From Mycolicibacterium parafortuitum (GTDB lineage: Bacteria; Actinomycetota; Actinomycetes; Mycobacteriales; Mycobacteriaceae): a stretch of DNA of 64,000 nucleotides. The notes below the pieces were generated by a model, which had not been told where the DNA came from, did not search any database, and worked only from the letters and a program-made list of their open reading frames with translations. This document shows positions 56,486 through 64,000 of this stretch, piece after piece. Made by a program: the position numbers and the translations under genes. The stretch is taken from contig NZ_MVID01000016.1 in NCBI RefSeq assembly GCF_002086815.1, positions 60,561 to 124,560 of the forward strand, written 5' to 3'. Within the stretch, counting starts at the first letter, position 1, and each line of letters opens with the position of its first letter.

Positions 56486-57289
56486 TTACAGATCGGGGAT
56501 GGGGAGTTCGAGGTTCGGAACAGTGAGGCCGCCGTCGACCTCGAGGGTCTTGCCCGTCAGGTACGCCCCGGCCGGTGACGCGAGATACACGGCGGCAGCG
56601 GCGATGTCGAGCGGATCGCCGAGCCGCTTCATCGGGGTGGCCTGCTCCATCGGGGTGCGCAGCTCATCGTTGCTCGCCACGATCTCCAGTGCCGAGGTCA
56701 GGATCGATCCGGGGGCGATCGCGTTCACCCGGATACGCGGGGCCAGGTCGAGCGCCGACAGTCGCGTGTAATGGGCGAGCGCGGCTTTCGCGGTGCCGTA
56801 GGCGGCGAAACCACGACCGGCGAGGCGGCCCATCGTCGAGGTGATGTTGATGATGCTGCCGCCGCCGGAGTGTTCGAGCATCAGCGGCACCGCGGCAGTC
56901 GTCAGCGCGTGTGCGGTCGCGACGTTGAACGTGAACGCGTCGCGGATGTCCTTCGTCGACGTGTTCAGCAGCGCGTTGGGCATCGTGCCGCCGACGTTGT
57001 TCACGACGATGTCTAGCCTGCCGAAGGCGTCGACGGCCTGCGCCGCCAGCGCGGCGGTGTCCTCGGGCCGGGCGAGATCGGCGACGACGATGTGGGCACG
57101 CCGCCCGACGCCGGCGACCTGTTCGGCGACCGCCTCCAACTGGGACTGCGTGCGGGCGGCAATGACCACGTCAGCACCGGCTTCGGCGAACGCGACGGCC
57201 ATCGCGGCACCCAGGCCTCGCCCGGCTCCGGTCACTATCGCCACCTGATCGTCGAGCCGGAACCGGTCCAGAATCACGCGCGTCTCCAT
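56486..57289 (-). CDS. SDR family oxidoreductase, KstR-linked
   Basis: 267 aa from the ATG at 57289 (GTG 57277 is also possible). The TGAGRGLGAA cofactor motif, NNVGG, catalytic Ser in INITSTMG and Tyr/Lys in YGTAKAA are intact. The C-terminus ends LPIPDL as in the SDR at 5862-6650 (LPIPDY). It leads a two-gene unit with the DHDPR-like gene and has a perfect KstR operator 64 bp upstream, so it probably acts on a steroid or branched-lipid intermediate. Confidence 0.9.
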   Translation of the reverse strand: METRVILDRFRLDDQVAIVTGAGRGLGAAMAVAFAEAGADVVIAARTQSQLEAVAEQVAGVGRRAHIVVADLARPEDTAALAAQAVDAFGRLDIVVNNVGGTMPNALLNTSTKDIRDAFTFNVATAHALTTAAVPLMLEHSGGGSIINITSTMGRLAGRGFAAYGTAKAALAHYTRLSALDLAPRIRVNAIAPGSILTSALEIVASNDELRTPMEQATPMKRLGDPLDIAAAAVYLASPAGAYLTGKTLEVDGGLTVPNLELPIPDL

Positions 57290-57352
57290 TCGCCGTCGGT
57301 GGGTCGACGCGGGCCACGCTAGCAAGGCCACGCAACCCGCGTAAGCACTTTT

Positions 57353-57366
57353 TGGAACACGTTCTA
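57353..57366. promoter_or_regulatory. KstR operator
   Basis: TGGAACACGTTCTA fits the KstR consensus TnnAACnnGTTnnA at every defined position. It is 64 bp upstream of the SDR start and 98 bp below the end of ku, so it should control the SDR/DHDPR-like pair. KstR is the TetR-type repressor of mycobacterial cholesterol catabolism. Confidence 0.75.
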
Positions 57367-57464
57367 TTTTCGTTCGAGTTCCGCGCGCGGGCAGTATCGA
57401 GTGCACGCGTCTTGTCGGGGCGGGTGCCGAATCTCGTCAGAAAGCGTGCATTCAGCGACGGACG

Positions 57465-58430
57465 TCAGCTCTTCTTGGCGGCGGCTTTCTTGGCCGGGGC
57501 CTTTTTCGCGGCCTTCTTCGCGGGTGCCTTCTTGGCCGCCTTCTTCGCCGGAGCCTTCTTGGCGGGCTCGTCGTTGTCGGAATCGTCGTCGTCGTCGGAA
57601 TCGTCGTCGGAATCCGAGGACTTGCTTGAGCTCTGCTGTTTGCGCGCCTTCACGCTGGCCTCGAGTTTGGCCAACAGGTCCGAGACGTCCTCGGTTTCCT
57701 CGTCGAGCTCCTGCGGCTGCTCCTCGGTGGTGAACGCTTCGCCGCCTTCGAGTTTCGCCTGGATCAGCTCGTGAAGCTGCTCTTGGTAGTCGTCGTGGTA
57801 GCGGTCGGGGTTGAAATCGTCGGTCATCGAATCGACGACCTGACTGGCCATCTTCAACTCGGCGGGCTTGACCTCGACCTTCTTGTCGAGCACCGGGAAA
57901 TCGGGGTCGCGGATCTCGTCGGGCCACAGCAGCGTGTGGATCATCATCACGTCACGCTTGCTGAAGTCCTTCACCCGCAGCGCCGCCAGCCGCGTCTTGT
58001 TGCGCAGCGCGAAGTTCACGATCGCGACGCGATCGGTCTCGGCGAGCGTCTTGGCCAGCAGCACATAGGACTTCGCCGACTTGCCGTCGGGTTCGAGGAA
58101 ATACGAGCGGTCGTACATCAGTGGGTCGAGGTCGCTCGCCGGCACGAACTCCAGGACCTCGATCTCGCGGCTGCGTTCCTCGGGCAGCGTGGAGATGTCG
58201 TCGTCGGTGATGATCACCGTCTGGCCGTCGTCGGATTCGAAGGCCTTGGCGATGTCGCGGTACTCGACCACCTCACCGCAGACCTCGCAGACCCGCTTGT
58301 AGCGGATCCGGCCGTTGTCCTTCTCGTGGACCTGGTGGAACTTGATGTCGTGGTCCTCGGTGGCGCTGTACACCTTGACCGGGACGTTGACCAGGCCGAA
58401 GGCGATGGAACCCTTCCAGATGGACCGCAT
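57465..58430 (-). CDS. ku: Ku DNA end-binding protein (NHEJ)
   Basis: 321 aa. The bacterial Ku core (residues about 1-255) is intact: SIWKGSIAFGLVNVPVKVYSATEDHDIKFHQVHEKD, YKRVCEVCGEVVEYRDIAKAFE and ALRNKTRLAALRVKD. The C-terminal 65 residues are acidic then Lys-rich, with PAKKAAKKA repeats like histone H1, seen in long mycobacterial Ku proteins and thought to bind DNA. It works with LigD in non-homologous end joining. The ATG overlaps the stop of the PfkB gene, so expression is coupled to a sugar kinase. Confidence 0.96.
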   Translation of the reverse strand: MRSIWKGSIAFGLVNVPVKVYSATEDHDIKFHQVHEKDNGRIRYKRVCEVCGEVVEYRDIAKAFESDDGQTVIITDDDISTLPEERSREIEVLEFVPASDLDPLMYDRSYFLEPDGKSAKSYVLLAKTLAETDRVAIVNFALRNKTRLAALRVKDFSKRDVMMIHTLLWPDEIRDPDFPVLDKKVEVKPAELKMASQVVDSMTDDFNPDRYHDDYQEQLHELIQAKLEGGEAFTTEEQPQELDEETEDVSDLLAKLEASVKARKQQSSSKSSDSDDDSDDDDDSDNDEPAKKAPAKKAAKKAPAKKAAKKAPAKKAAAKKS

Positions 58431-59359
58431 CAGCCCAGTATGTCCGATGCCGCCGCCCGATCGCGGGTAACACGATCAGGCAGGTCGGCGCCGGGTTTGG
58501 CGACCGTGAGCGCCGATGCGAGGGTCGCGGCGCGCACGGCGGCGGTCAGCGACTCGACCCCGATCCGGGTCAGCCGCGTCCGTTGCTGCGCGCCCAGCAG
58601 ATCCGCCGACCACAGTGCGTCGATCAGCCCGGCCATGTAGGCGTCTCCGGCCCCGACAGTGTCCACCACCTGCACATTTCCGGCAGGTACCCGCACCGTG
58701 CCGTCCGCACACATCGCGATCGAACCCTCCGCGCCGAAGGTCACGACGACGATCGCGGGCCCGACGGCGAGCCAGGATTCGGCGATCTCCTCGGGGGTCC
58801 GCGATGGGTCCAGCCAGTGCAGGTCCTCGTGGCTGACCTTGACGACGTCGGCGCGCTCCAGGAGCCGGTCGATGCGTGACCGGGCCGCGTCGGTGTCGTC
58901 GATCAGCGCGGGCCGGATGTTCGGGTCGAAGGTGAACGTCGCGGAGAGGTGGTAGGTCTGGACCAGCGCTTCGGTGGCCAGGCAGCCGGGTTCGAGCACC
59001 GCGGCGATCGATCCGGTGTGCACCACCAGCGGCGGTGCCACCTCGGGCGTGCCCGTCAACGCCCAGTCGATGTCGAAGGTGTAGGTCGCCGAGCCGGCGG
59101 CGTCGAGCACGGCGCGGGCGGTCGCGGTGGACGCCGCGGTATCGCTGCCCGGAACCAGTTGCACGCCCGAGGATTCGACGTAGCGGGCGATACGTCGACC
59201 GCGATCGTCGGTGCCGATGTGGGTCAGGAAGTCGACGTCGCGGCCGAGGCGGGCCAGGCCGACGGCAACGTTGAGCGGGCTGCCGCCGACATGCTCGGTG
59301 ACCTCGCCGCCCCGTTCGACGATGTCGATGAGTGCCTCGCCGATGACCAGTGCCCGCAT
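58430..59359 (-). CDS. PfkB-family carbohydrate kinase (fructokinase-like)
   Basis: 309 aa. The N-terminal MRALVIGEALIDIVERGG and GGSPLNVAVGLARLG and the C-terminal ATP-binding signature VDTVGAGDAYMAGLIDAL with catalytic Asp are diagnostic of PfkB/ribokinase enzymes. It probably phosphorylates fructose or a similar sugar. It lies between ku and ligD, divergent from ligD by 41 nt, and overlaps the ku start by one base. No sugar transporter is near, so the pathway link is unclear. Confidence 0.9.
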   Translation of the reverse strand: MRALVIGEALIDIVERGGEVTEHVGGSPLNVAVGLARLGRDVDFLTHIGTDDRGRRIARYVESSGVQLVPGSDTAASTATARAVLDAAGSATYTFDIDWALTGTPEVAPPLVVHTGSIAAVLEPGCLATEALVQTYHLSATFTFDPNIRPALIDDTDAARSRIDRLLERADVVKVSHEDLHWLDPSRTPEEIAESWLAVGPAIVVVTFGAEGSIAMCADGTVRVPAGNVQVVDTVGAGDAYMAGLIDALWSADLLGAQQRTRLTRIGVESLTAAVRAATLASALTVAKPGADLPDRVTRDRAAASDILG

Positions 59360-59400
59360 GGTTTCGACGCTACCGCGCGCGCAGCGGGTAATACCGTTGT

Positions 59401-61668
59401 GTGGTGGACCGTTATGACCGGGTGAAGCTGACCAACCCGGACAAGGTGCTGTACCCCGCGACGGGAACCACCAAAGCGGAGGTCTTCGAGTACTACGTCG
59501 ACGTCGCGCAGGCGATGCTGCCGCACATCGCCGGGCGGGCCGTGACCCGAAAGCGGTGGCCCAACGGTGTCGAGGAGTCGTCGTTCTTCGAGAAGCAGCT
59601 GGCATCCTCGGCGCCGGACTGGCTGGACCGCGGCACCATCAAACACAAATCGGGGACCACTACATACCCGCTGATCGACACCGTCGAGGGGCTGGCCTGG
59701 ATCGCGCAGCAGGCCGCGCTGGAGGTGCACGTGCCGCAATGGCGGTTCGTCGACGGAGACCCCGGACCTGCCACGCGGATCGTGTTCGACCTGGATCCCG
59801 GCGACGGGGTGACATTCCGTCAGCTCTGCGAGGTCGCCCACGAGGTGCGCGGTCTGATCACCGATATCGGGCTGACGACGTTCCCGCTGACCAGCGGCAG
59901 CAAGGGCCTTCACCTCTACGTGCCGCTGGAGGAGCCGATCAGTTCGCGCGGGGCCTCGGTGCTGGCCAAACGCGTTGCGCAGCAGCTGGAACAGATCATG
60001 CCCAAGCGGGTCACCGCGACGATGACCAAGAGCTTGCGCGAGGGCAAGGTGTTCCTCGACTGGAGCCAGAACAACGGCAACAAGACCACCATCGCCCCGT
60101 ATTCGCTTCGCGGACGCGAACATCCGACCGTCGCCGCGCCGCGCACCTGGGACGAGATCGAGGACCCGGATCTGCGGCACCTGACCTTCGACGAGGTGCT
60201 CGACCGCCTCGAGCGGGACGGTGATCTGCTGGCAGCACTGGACCCGCCGTTGCCGGCCACCGACAAGCTCACCCGCTACCGCAGCATGCGGGACCGCACG
60301 AAGACGCCGGAGCCGGTGCCCGCCGAGCCGCCCGAGACCGGCGCCAACGACAAGTTCGTCATCCAGGAGCACCACGCGCGGCGGCTGCACTACGACTTCC
60401 GGCTGGAGCGAGACGGTGTGCTGGTGAGCTGGGCGGTGCCGAAGAACCTGCCCGACAGCCCGTCCGAGAACCACCTCGCCGTGCACACCGAGGACCACCC
60501 GATGGACTACATCGACTTCGCCGGGGAGATCCCGAAGGGGGAGTACGGCGGCGGCGAGGTCTACATCTGGGACACCGGCACCTACGAGACCGAGAAGTTC
60601 CACGACAATCCGCCCGACGGCCCGGCCAAGGGCGGTGAGGTGATCGTCACGCTGCACGGCGAGAAGGTCGAGGGGCGGTACGCGCTGATCCAGACCGACG
60701 GCAAGAACTGGCTTGCGCACCGGATGAAGGACCAACCGAAACCGACCGCCGGGGACCTCGCGCCGATGCTCTCCACCGAGGGTTCGGTGCAGAAGCTCAA
60801 GAAGTCGCAGTGGGCGTTCGAAGGCAAATGGGACGGCTACCGGGTGCTCGTCGAGGCCGACCACGGTCGGCTCACGGTGCGCTCGCGCCGGGGCCGCGAC
60901 GTCACCGGCGAGTATCCGCAGTTCGAGGCCGTGGCCGCCGACCTTGCCGACCACCACGTGGTCCTCGACGGCGAAGCGGTGGCGCTCGACGAGTCCGGGG
61001 TGCCGAGCTTCGGTGAGATGCAGAACCGGGCCCGCTCGACGAGGGTGGAGTTCTGGGCCTTCGACATCCTGTTCCTCGACGGCCGGTCGCTGACCAAGGC
61101 GAAATACACCGACCGACGAAAGCTGTTGGAGGCCTTGGCCGAAGGTGGCGGTCTGATCGTTCCCGACCCGCTGGACGGCGACGGACCCGAGGCGCTGGAA
61201 CTCGCGAGATCCAAACGGTGGGAAGGGGTAGTCGCCAAGAAGCGAGACTCCACCTATCAGCCGGGACGGCGGTCGTCGGCGTGGATAAAAGACAAGATCT
61301 GGAACACCCAGGAGGTGGTGATCGGCGGCTGGCGCCAGGGCGAGGGCGGACGCACGAGCGGGATCGGGGCGCTGCTGCTGGGGGTGCCCGACGGGGACGG
61401 GCTGCAGTTCGTCGGGCGGGTCGGTACCGGGTTCACCGACAAGGCGCTGGCGTCACTGAAGAAGACGCTGGAACCGCTACACACCGACGAATCACCCTTC
61501 GCCACAGAGCTTCCCAAGCAGGACGCGAAAGGGGTGACATACGTACGTCCGGAGCTGGTGGGGGAGGTCCGCTACAGCGAACGCACCTCCGACGGCAGAC
61601 TGCGGCAGGCGAGCTGGCGCGGGCTGCGCGACGACAAGACGCCCGACGAGGTCCGGTGGGAAGGCTAG
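59401..61668 (+). CDS. ligD: ATP-dependent multifunctional DNA ligase LigD
   Basis: 755 aa from the GTG at 59401. Domain order is polymerase/primase (residues about 1-290, with metal-binding FDLDPGDG), 3'-phosphoesterase (about 320-480, HHARRLHYDFRLE and GEYGGGEVYIWD), then ATP-dependent ligase (about 475-755, nucleotidyl Lys in GKWDGYRVLVE, GEAVALD and EGVVAKK). This is the mycobacterial polymerase-phosphoesterase-ligase order. It joins broken ends together with Ku. It starts 41 nt from pfkB and overlaps the convergent epimerase gene by 4 nt. Confidence 0.97.
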   Translation: MVDRYDRVKLTNPDKVLYPATGTTKAEVFEYYVDVAQAMLPHIAGRAVTRKRWPNGVEESSFFEKQLASSAPDWLDRGTIKHKSGTTTYPLIDTVEGLAWIAQQAALEVHVPQWRFVDGDPGPATRIVFDLDPGDGVTFRQLCEVAHEVRGLITDIGLTTFPLTSGSKGLHLYVPLEEPISSRGASVLAKRVAQQLEQIMPKRVTATMTKSLREGKVFLDWSQNNGNKTTIAPYSLRGREHPTVAAPRTWDEIEDPDLRHLTFDEVLDRLERDGDLLAALDPPLPATDKLTRYRSMRDRTKTPEPVPAEPPETGANDKFVIQEHHARRLHYDFRLERDGVLVSWAVPKNLPDSPSENHLAVHTEDHPMDYIDFAGEIPKGEYGGGEVYIWDTGTYETEKFHDNPPDGPAKGGEVIVTLHGEKVEGRYALIQTDGKNWLAHRMKDQPKPTAGDLAPMLSTEGSVQKLKKSQWAFEGKWDGYRVLVEADHGRLTVRSRRGRDVTGEYPQFEAVAADLADHHVVLDGEAVALDESGVPSFGEMQNRARSTRVEFWAFDILFLDGRSLTKAKYTDRRKLLEALAEGGGLIVPDPLDGDGPEALELARSKRWEGVVAKKRDSTYQPGRRSSAWIKDKIWNTQEVVIGGWRQGEGGRTSGIGALLLGVPDGDGLQFVGRVGTGFTDKALASLKKTLEPLHTDESPFATELPKQDAKGVTYVRPELVGEVRYSERTSDGRLRQASWRGLRDDKTPDEVRWEG

Positions 61669-62660
61669 CGGGCGACGGCGCGCGTCATCTCGGCAAGACC
61701 GGTTGCCAGGTCCACCGTCGGTGTGTAGCCGAGTTCGCTTCTCGCCGCGGCGATGTCGTAGCTGCGATCGCGGCCCATGAACGCGGTGATCCAGTTCGTC
61801 AACGCCGGCGGTTCCGGTCGGCGCAACAGGCGTGCCCCTGCGTCCAGCAGTGCGCCGAGCGGGGCCGCCACCGTGCTCGGCACGCTGCGGGCCGCGCCCA
61901 CGTCGACACCTTTGGTAGCCAGTAGCGGGGTGAAGAGGTCACGCGCCGGCATGGGTGCGCCGTCGGTGACGTAGTACGCGCGACCGGTGCCGCCGCGGGT
62001 GAGGGCGAGCCGGGCCGCCTCGGCGAGATTGTCGACGTGGACGAAGTCGACGATGTGGCTGCCGTTGTCGATCCAGCTGAACCGGCCGGCTTCCACCGCG
62101 GCGACGAATTCGTCCAGGGTCGACATGCCCGCGCCCCAGATGAACGGCGGTCGGAGCGCGACCGTAGTCATCGTCGGTGTGACGGCGGTGAGCAGGGCGC
62201 GCTCGGTCTCGAGTTTGATGCGGCTGTAGGCGATATTGGGCTGCCCCTCGCCGGTGTCCTCGTCGACGATCGGCGCACGCTGGGTGCCGGTCGCCACGCT
62301 CGCGGCGCTGATCAGTACGAACCTGTCGACCCCGGACGCCGCGGCGATTCGATGGAGGGCGACGCTGGGCTCGAGGTTGGCCCGTCGGAAGACGTCGTCG
62401 CGTCCCCAGAACGCCATGTAGGCGGCCCCGTGCACGACGGCGTCGGCGCCGTGCAGCGCCGACGTCCACTGCGGGCGGTCACCTTCGAGCAGTTCCGCCA
62501 GGTTGCCGGCAACCGGCTCGGCCCCGGCCCGGCCGACGAGGCCGGCGGCCGCCTCCGTGCGGGCGAGCGCATGCACGTCGTGTCCCGCGCCGGCCAGTCT
62601 TCTGATCAGGTGCTGCCCGACAAAACCGCTGCCACCTGTAACGAATACGCACAATTTCAT
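61665..62660 (-). CDS. NAD-dependent epimerase/3-beta-HSD-like extended SDR
   Basis: 331 aa from the ATG at 62660. The TGGSGFVGQHLIRRL cofactor motif, HGAAYMAFWG, the catalytic Ser in VLISAASVA and the YSRIK pair place it in the extended SDR group near 3-beta-hydroxysteroid dehydrogenase and sugar-nucleotide epimerases. It is divergent from a MarR gene across a perfect TTTGATATCAAA palindrome, so MarR control is likely. Substrate unknown. Confidence 0.86.
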   Translation of the reverse strand: MKLCVFVTGGSGFVGQHLIRRLAGAGHDVHALARTEAAAGLVGRAGAEPVAGNLAELLEGDRPQWTSALHGADAVVHGAAYMAFWGRDDVFRRANLEPSVALHRIAAASGVDRFVLISAASVATGTQRAPIVDEDTGEGQPNIAYSRIKLETERALLTAVTPTMTTVALRPPFIWGAGMSTLDEFVAAVEAGRFSWIDNGSHIVDFVHVDNLAEAARLALTRGGTGRAYYVTDGAPMPARDLFTPLLATKGVDVGAARSVPSTVAAPLGALLDAGARLLRRPEPPALTNWITAFMGRDRSYDIAAARSELGYTPTVDLATGLAEMTRAVAR

Positions 62661-62684
62661 CTCCAATAATTCGTAGACAAATGA

Positions 62685-62696
62685 TTTGATATCAAA
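62685..62696. promoter_or_regulatory. 12-bp palindrome, candidate MarR operator
   Basis: TTTGATATCAAA is a perfect palindrome midway between the divergent epimerase (start 62660) and MarR (start 62727) genes, in an AT-rich stretch. Its form is typical of MarR-family operators and it could control both genes. Confidence 0.6.
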
Positions 62697-62726
62697 CTAT
62701 ATGGACGCTGATAGTATTTCGTCAAC

Positions 62727-63173
62727 ATGAAGGAAGCGGCGGGTGGACGCGCGGGACGCCTGGCCGATGCGTTCGGGCGCGCGGGCAAATCGGTGGTGCG
62801 AGCCTTTGACGATCGCCTGGGGGAGCACGGCGTCTCGACCCCGAGAGCGAAGTTGCTCGCCGAGGTGGCCCGAATGCAGCCGGTCCGGCTCGCGGATCTG
62901 GCCCGGGAGGTGGGGATCAGCCAGGGGACGGCGTCGACGCTCGTGGAGGCGCTCGTTCGCGACGGGTTGGTCGCGCGTGGGGTCGACGACAACGACCGCC
63001 GCGCGATACGCCTGACGACCACGGCCGCCGGGCAGGCGCAGGCGCGAAAGTGGCTGCGCGACTACGTCGTCGCCGCGGGGGAGGTCTTCGGCTGCCTCAC
63101 CGCGGAGGAACAGCGCCAACTGACTCGCCTGCTCGATCGGATCACCGAGTCCCTGGATCCGCCGGCCGGGTAA
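62727..63173 (+). CDS. MarR-family transcriptional regulator
   Basis: 148 aa winged helix-turn-helix protein. The DNA-binding part is LADLAREVGISQGTASTLVEALVRDGLVARGVDDNDRRAIRLTTT, whose wing (DDNDRRAIRL) is typical of MarR. N- and C-terminal helices would form the dimer interface. It is divergent from the epimerase gene and likely represses both through the TTTGATATCAAA site. The ligand may be a phenolic or lipid compound. Confidence 0.9.
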   Translation: MKEAAGGRAGRLADAFGRAGKSVVRAFDDRLGEHGVSTPRAKLLAEVARMQPVRLADLAREVGISQGTASTLVEALVRDGLVARGVDDNDRRAIRLTTTAAGQAQARKWLRDYVVAAGEVFGCLTAEEQRQLTRLLDRITESLDPPAG

Positions 63174-63239
63174 GCGGCTACGCTCCTCGGCCGCCATGGC
63201 GCCGACGATGTTCGCGTCCAGGCGGCATCCGACAACCTT

Positions 63240-63324
63240 TTGAAACCGTTACGGGAGCGTGGCGTCTGCGCTCTGATGGGCGTCGAGTCTGAACTTGTTG
63301 GCGAGTTTCGGCCGGCGGTTTCAA
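63240..63324. repeat. 9-bp inverted repeat at end of IS30-like element
   Basis: TTGAAACCG (63240-63248) recurs as CGGTTTCAA (63316-63324), which overlaps the transposase stop. The region between carries no gene and may hold the IS end. The other end is outside the window, so the terminal repeats and target duplication cannot be confirmed. Confidence 0.35.
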
Positions 63325-64000
63325 GGGGTCGAAGCAACAGTGGGTGAATCGGACGGATTGCAGAGTAGTTCGTGGAGTGCTTCGGCGGGTGTTTTCCAGC
63401 CCAGGGTCTGGCGTGGCCGGTTGTTCAGTTTGGTGGCGACGTAATCAAGATAGTCGGGCGGAAACACTGATAGGTCAGCGCCTTTGGCAAACCACTGGCG
63501 CAGTAGCCCGTTGGTGTTTTCGTTGCTTCCACGCTGCCACGGCGAGTGCGGATCACAGAAGTAGATGTCCAGGTCGGTCGCTTCGGCGATGGCCAGGTGG
63601 TTGGCCATCTCTTTGCCTTGATCCCAGGTCAACGATTTGCGTATCAGGCTGGGCAATTGGGCCATCTTGGCCACGATGGCGTCCTGCACAGTCGCGGCGG
63701 TGTGGTCGCCGGGCAGGTGCAGCAGGAGGGTGAACCGGGTGCTGCGTTCGATCAGTGTGCCGATCGCCGAACCCGATTCGGTACTGCCCAGGATCAGATC
63801 GCCTTCCCAGTGCCCGGGGATGGCGCGGTCCTCGACTTCGGCGGGGCGTTGGCTGATGTTGACCATGCCCGGGATACGTCCGCGGCGTTCTCCGGGACGC
63901 CGGCGCGGGTGGCGGATCGCGCGACCGGTCCGCAGATAGGTGTGTAGATCGCGGCGCAAGCTACCTTTGCCCTGAACGTATATCGCCTGGTAGATCGCCT
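63321..64000 (-). mobile_element. IS30-family transposase, C-terminal part (cut by window edge)
   Basis: About 226 codons are visible and the frame stays open to the right edge; the upstream part reads AIYQAIYVQGKGSLRRDLH. The DDE catalytic triad of IS30 enzymes is recognisable in GHWEGDLILG, LTWDQGKEMANH and PWQRGSNENTNGLLRQWF. The visible part is intact. It lies 147 nt from the end of the MarR gene. Whether the element is complete cannot be seen. Confidence 0.92.

Noticed and set aside
57477..57560. Repetitive Lys/Ala codons as a possible tandem DNA repeat
   Set aside because: The periodicity is explained by the PAKKA-type tail of Ku, a known feature of mycobacterial Ku proteins.

Overview
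The window looks like chromosome of an environmental, rapidly growing mycobacterium (Mycolicibacterium type). GC content is uniformly high. Marker genes include an MspA-family porin, two mycolic-acid-type cyclopropane/methyl transferases, a KasA/B-like ketosynthase, the SigK/RskA pair, Ku and LigD, a perfect match to the KstR operator consensus, and a CIRCE-like element. Genes are dense, often overlapping by ATGA/GTGA/TGATG, and several appear to be leaderless.

Layout. (1) 1-5658, minus strand: a probable operon of a cytochrome P450 (cut by the window edge), several integral membrane proteins including two of 35 and 43 aa, a NorQ/CbbQ-type AAA+ ATPase with a NorD-type VWA partner, a TetR regulator, and two near-identical six-helix membrane proteins. 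I cannot assign it to a known system. It is the best novelty candidate here. (2) 5862-7740: an SDR plus a DHDPR-like dehydrogenase, then a GGDEF/EAL protein. (3) 9568-30578: a divergent catabolic locus of about 21 kb. The leftward operon carries an SMP-30-like hydrolase, a GntR regulator, two acyl-CoA synthetases and an SDR. The rightward operon carries an SDR, a Rieske oxygenase, a flavin monooxygenase, a second SDR, a CoA transferase, two acyl-CoA dehydrogenase pairs, a ThDP enzyme, an aldehyde dehydrogenase and an amidohydrolase. This set fits oxidative degradation of a cyclic, CoA-activated compound; the substrate is unknown. Two near-identical 49-nt hairpins sit between genes of the rightward operon. 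(4) 30583-34062: a frameshifted DUF2945 pseudogene, a ketosynthase and two mycolate-type methyltransferases. (5) 34296-43869: mixed metabolism and stress genes, including a BKACE with a repeat-expanded N-terminus, an Hsp20 under a CIRCE-like element, a tandem-HxlR regulator, a carotenoid oxygenase with a thiolase, an ANTAR protein, a tautomerase and a benzoylformate decarboxylase-like enzyme. (6) 44119-48831: an MspA-type porin, tRNA-Arg(CCU), orphan cytochrome-oxidase III/IV-like subunits, a luciferase-like oxidoreductase and a YbdK-type carboxylate-amine ligase. (7) 48841-55374: a DUF1365-sigK-rskA operon behind a SigK-type promoter, a serine hydrolase, a GGCT-PGH fusion protein, an NRAMP transporter behind a DtxR-type box, and two paralogous small secreted proteins. 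(8) 55397-57289: a second DHDPR-like/SDR module with a KstR site. (9) 57465-61668: ku, a PfkB kinase and ligD. (10) 61665-64000: an epimerase and MarR pair sharing a palindromic operator, then part of an IS30-family element running off the window.

No CRISPR array, rRNA gene or prophage was seen. The only stretch over 300 bases without an intact gene is 30579-30894, which holds the DUF2945 pseudogene. Function calls rest on recognised motifs and family resemblance read by eye; no database search was run.
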